Assembly: GCA_023428035.1 (NCBI GenBank) | Contig: JAEYZO010000740.1 | Coordinates: 1 to 6,259 of the forward strand | Length of the DNA stretch: 6,259 nucleotides | Reading direction: 5' to 3' | DNA from: Pseudomonadota bacterium | GTDB lineage: Bacteria; Myxococcota_A; Polyangia; Polyangiales; Ga0077539 | Shown: piece after piece, positions 5,702 to 6,259 of the stretch | Layout of the letters: every line of letters starts with the position of its first letter | Numbering within the stretch: the first letter of the stretch is position 1 | The notes under the pieces: generated by a model | Database searches by the model: none | Seen by the model: the letters and a program-made list of their open reading frames with translations, nothing else | What the model was told of the DNA's origin: nothing | Translations under genes and position numbers: made by a program

Positions 5702-5900
5702 CGCGCGGAGGGCTCTACCACTCGCGGCGACCGCCGTGGGAGGCGCCACCCCCGCCGTCGCCCGCGGCGCCACGGGATGATTTCACGAAACGCCTTCAGG
5801 GGAGCGCTCTCCGCGAGGTGGCACGGGTCCCGCTCAGGGCCGCGCCCCGCCGGGCGATGGTCGCTCGGCGCGACGTGACATCTCCGCGAGAGGTACCTCC
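5702..5900. other. Divergent intergenic region between GIY-YIG/pepA and the small-protein operon
   Basis: About 200 bp with no credible gene. The least GC-rich part is around 5775-5800, a plausible place for promoter elements, but no clear -35/-10 pair is seen on either strand. A 10-bp direct repeat TCTCCGCGAG occurs at 5808-5817 and 5881-5890, the second copy overlapping the SD of the small-protein gene. If the GIY-YIG frame starts at the GTG at 5773, its first 24 codons occupy 5702-5773. Confidence 0.5.
5888..5893 (+). promoter_or_regulatory. Ribosome-binding site for the 76-residue protein gene
   Basis: GAGAGG with a 7-nt spacer to ATG 5901. It supports this small ORF as a real gene against the overlapping frame that starts at GTG 5818, which has no comparable signal at its own start. 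Confidence 0.65.
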
Positions 5901-6131
5901 ATGCAGACCGACCCCGCGCCCAGCGCGCCCGCCACCCGCCAGACCAAGGTGGTCTACACCGTCATCGACCGCGAGAACGGTCGCTCCTTCTGGACCCGCA
6001 TCGGCAGCGCGTGGGTCAACCGCGACGGCTCCCTCACCATCCGCCTCGACGCGCTCCCCGTGAACGGGATGCTGCAGGTGCGCGACCCCGAGGAGCGCGA
6101 CCGCAACAACGGCAACGGGGGCAACCGGTGA
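5901..6131 (+). CDS. Small hypothetical protein (76 residues), probable cytosolic
   Basis: Not assigned to a named family. The N-terminal 15 residues are Pro/Ala/Thr-rich and probably disordered. The core (about 16-62) reads KVVYTVIDRENGRSFWTRIG, then AWVNRDGSLTIRLDALPVNG and MLQVRD: a compact run of predicted beta-strands with turns at ENG and RDG. The tail RDPEERDRNNGNGGNR is charged and flexible. I recall similar short proteins (V-Y-T-V...FWTRIG.A..N.DGS..VRLDALP.NG.L..RD) as conserved hypotheticals in myxobacteria, but cannot verify this here. There is no signal peptide, TM segment or metal motif. A good SD and GTGA overlap with the next gene support translation. It is first in an operon with a secreted protein; its function is unknown. 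Confidence 0.75.
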   Translation: MQTDPAPSAPATRQTKVVYTVIDRENGRSFWTRIGSAWVNRDGSLTIRLDALPVNGMLQVRDPEERDRNNGNGGNR

Positions 6132-6259
6132 AGCTCCACCGCCTCGTCGCCCTCGCGCTCTCCTTCGCGATCGCCCTCGCGCTCACCCTCAGCGCCACGG
6201 GTGCCCTCGCCGACCCGCCGCGCCGGCCCGCCGCCGACGCGCCCGCCTCGACCCCGAGC
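6128..6259 (+). CDS. Secreted protein, N-terminal 44 codons only (cut by right edge)
   Basis: GTG start overlapping the previous stop as GTGA, with a GGGGG run (6117-6121) 6 nt upstream as a possible SD. The visible protein starts MKLHRLVALALSFAIALAL, continues TLSATGALA, and then enters a Pro/Ala-rich mature start (DPPRRPAADAPASTPS). This is a Sec signal peptide with probable cleavage after ALA, near residue 29, and a low-complexity linker. It has no lipobox Cys. The mature domain lies outside the window, so no function can be given. The overlap implies translational coupling to the 76-residue protein. Confidence 0.7.
   Translation, partial: MKLHRLVALALSFAIALALTLSATGALADPPRRPAADAPASTPS

Noticed and set aside
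5341..5721. Minus-strand 126-codon frame starting MVEPSARW as the GIY-YIG gene
   Set aside because: Its translation lacks GIY-YIG residues, which lie in the frame starting at 5701. Its only relevance is the stop that overlaps the pepA ATG.
3959..5878. 639-codon plus-strand open frame opposite GIY-YIG/pepA
   Set aside because: Arg/Leu/His-rich shadow. The minus strand holds a complete PepA active site in the same place.
5818..6063. 81-codon plus-strand frame starting GTG 5818
   Set aside because: Arg/Pro/Ala-rich translation overlapping the 76-residue gene, which has the better SD, codon pattern and coupling to the next gene.

Overview
The window is very GC-rich, and G or C dominates third codon positions. 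It carries a TSP3/OmpA envelope protein, a membrane sensor with a C-terminus resembling the myxobacterial MXAN_5187 family, and several secreted proteins with Ala-rich signal peptides. Together these suggest a chromosomal segment from a Myxococcota-type bacterium (Polyangia/Sandaracinus-like). That assignment is inferred from composition and recalled family resemblance, not from a search. I see no rRNA, tRNA, CRISPR array, transposase or phage gene.

Layout. (1) Positions 1-2135, minus strand: a two-gene operon. An exported cupredoxin-like/carboxypeptidase-regulatory-like protein (1416-2135) is followed, after TGA-GCC-GTG, by a two-TM sensor protein with a Cache-like periplasmic domain that runs off the left edge (1-1412). 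(2) Positions 2136-2285: a divergent intergenic region with a perfect 15-bp palindrome. (3) Positions 2286-3830, plus strand: an outer-membrane beta-barrel + TSP3 + OmpA-like protein with an Arg-rich tail. (4) Positions 3851-5701, minus strand: a convergent M17 leucyl aminopeptidase (pepA). Its reading frame continues upstream without a stop into a YhbQ/UPF0213-type GIY-YIG nuclease domain. (5) Positions 5702-5900: a second divergent intergenic region. (6) Positions 5901-6259, plus strand: a 76-residue conserved-looking small protein, translationally coupled (GTGA overlap) to a secreted protein cut by the right edge.

Working together: the left half is envelope and sensing biology. An exported, possibly non-metal-binding cupredoxin-like protein is coupled to a membrane sensor and divergent from an OmpA-type protein. 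The right half holds intracellular peptide turnover joined to a DNA-nuclease-like domain. The most unusual object is the GIY-YIG/PepA continuous frame, which appears able to give both a 616-residue fusion and a normal 497-residue PepA from an internal start with its own strong ribosome-binding site. Second come loss of expected key residues in two envelope proteins: the peptidoglycan-binding Asp of the OmpA domain, and the copper-ligand His and Met of the cupredoxin-like protein.
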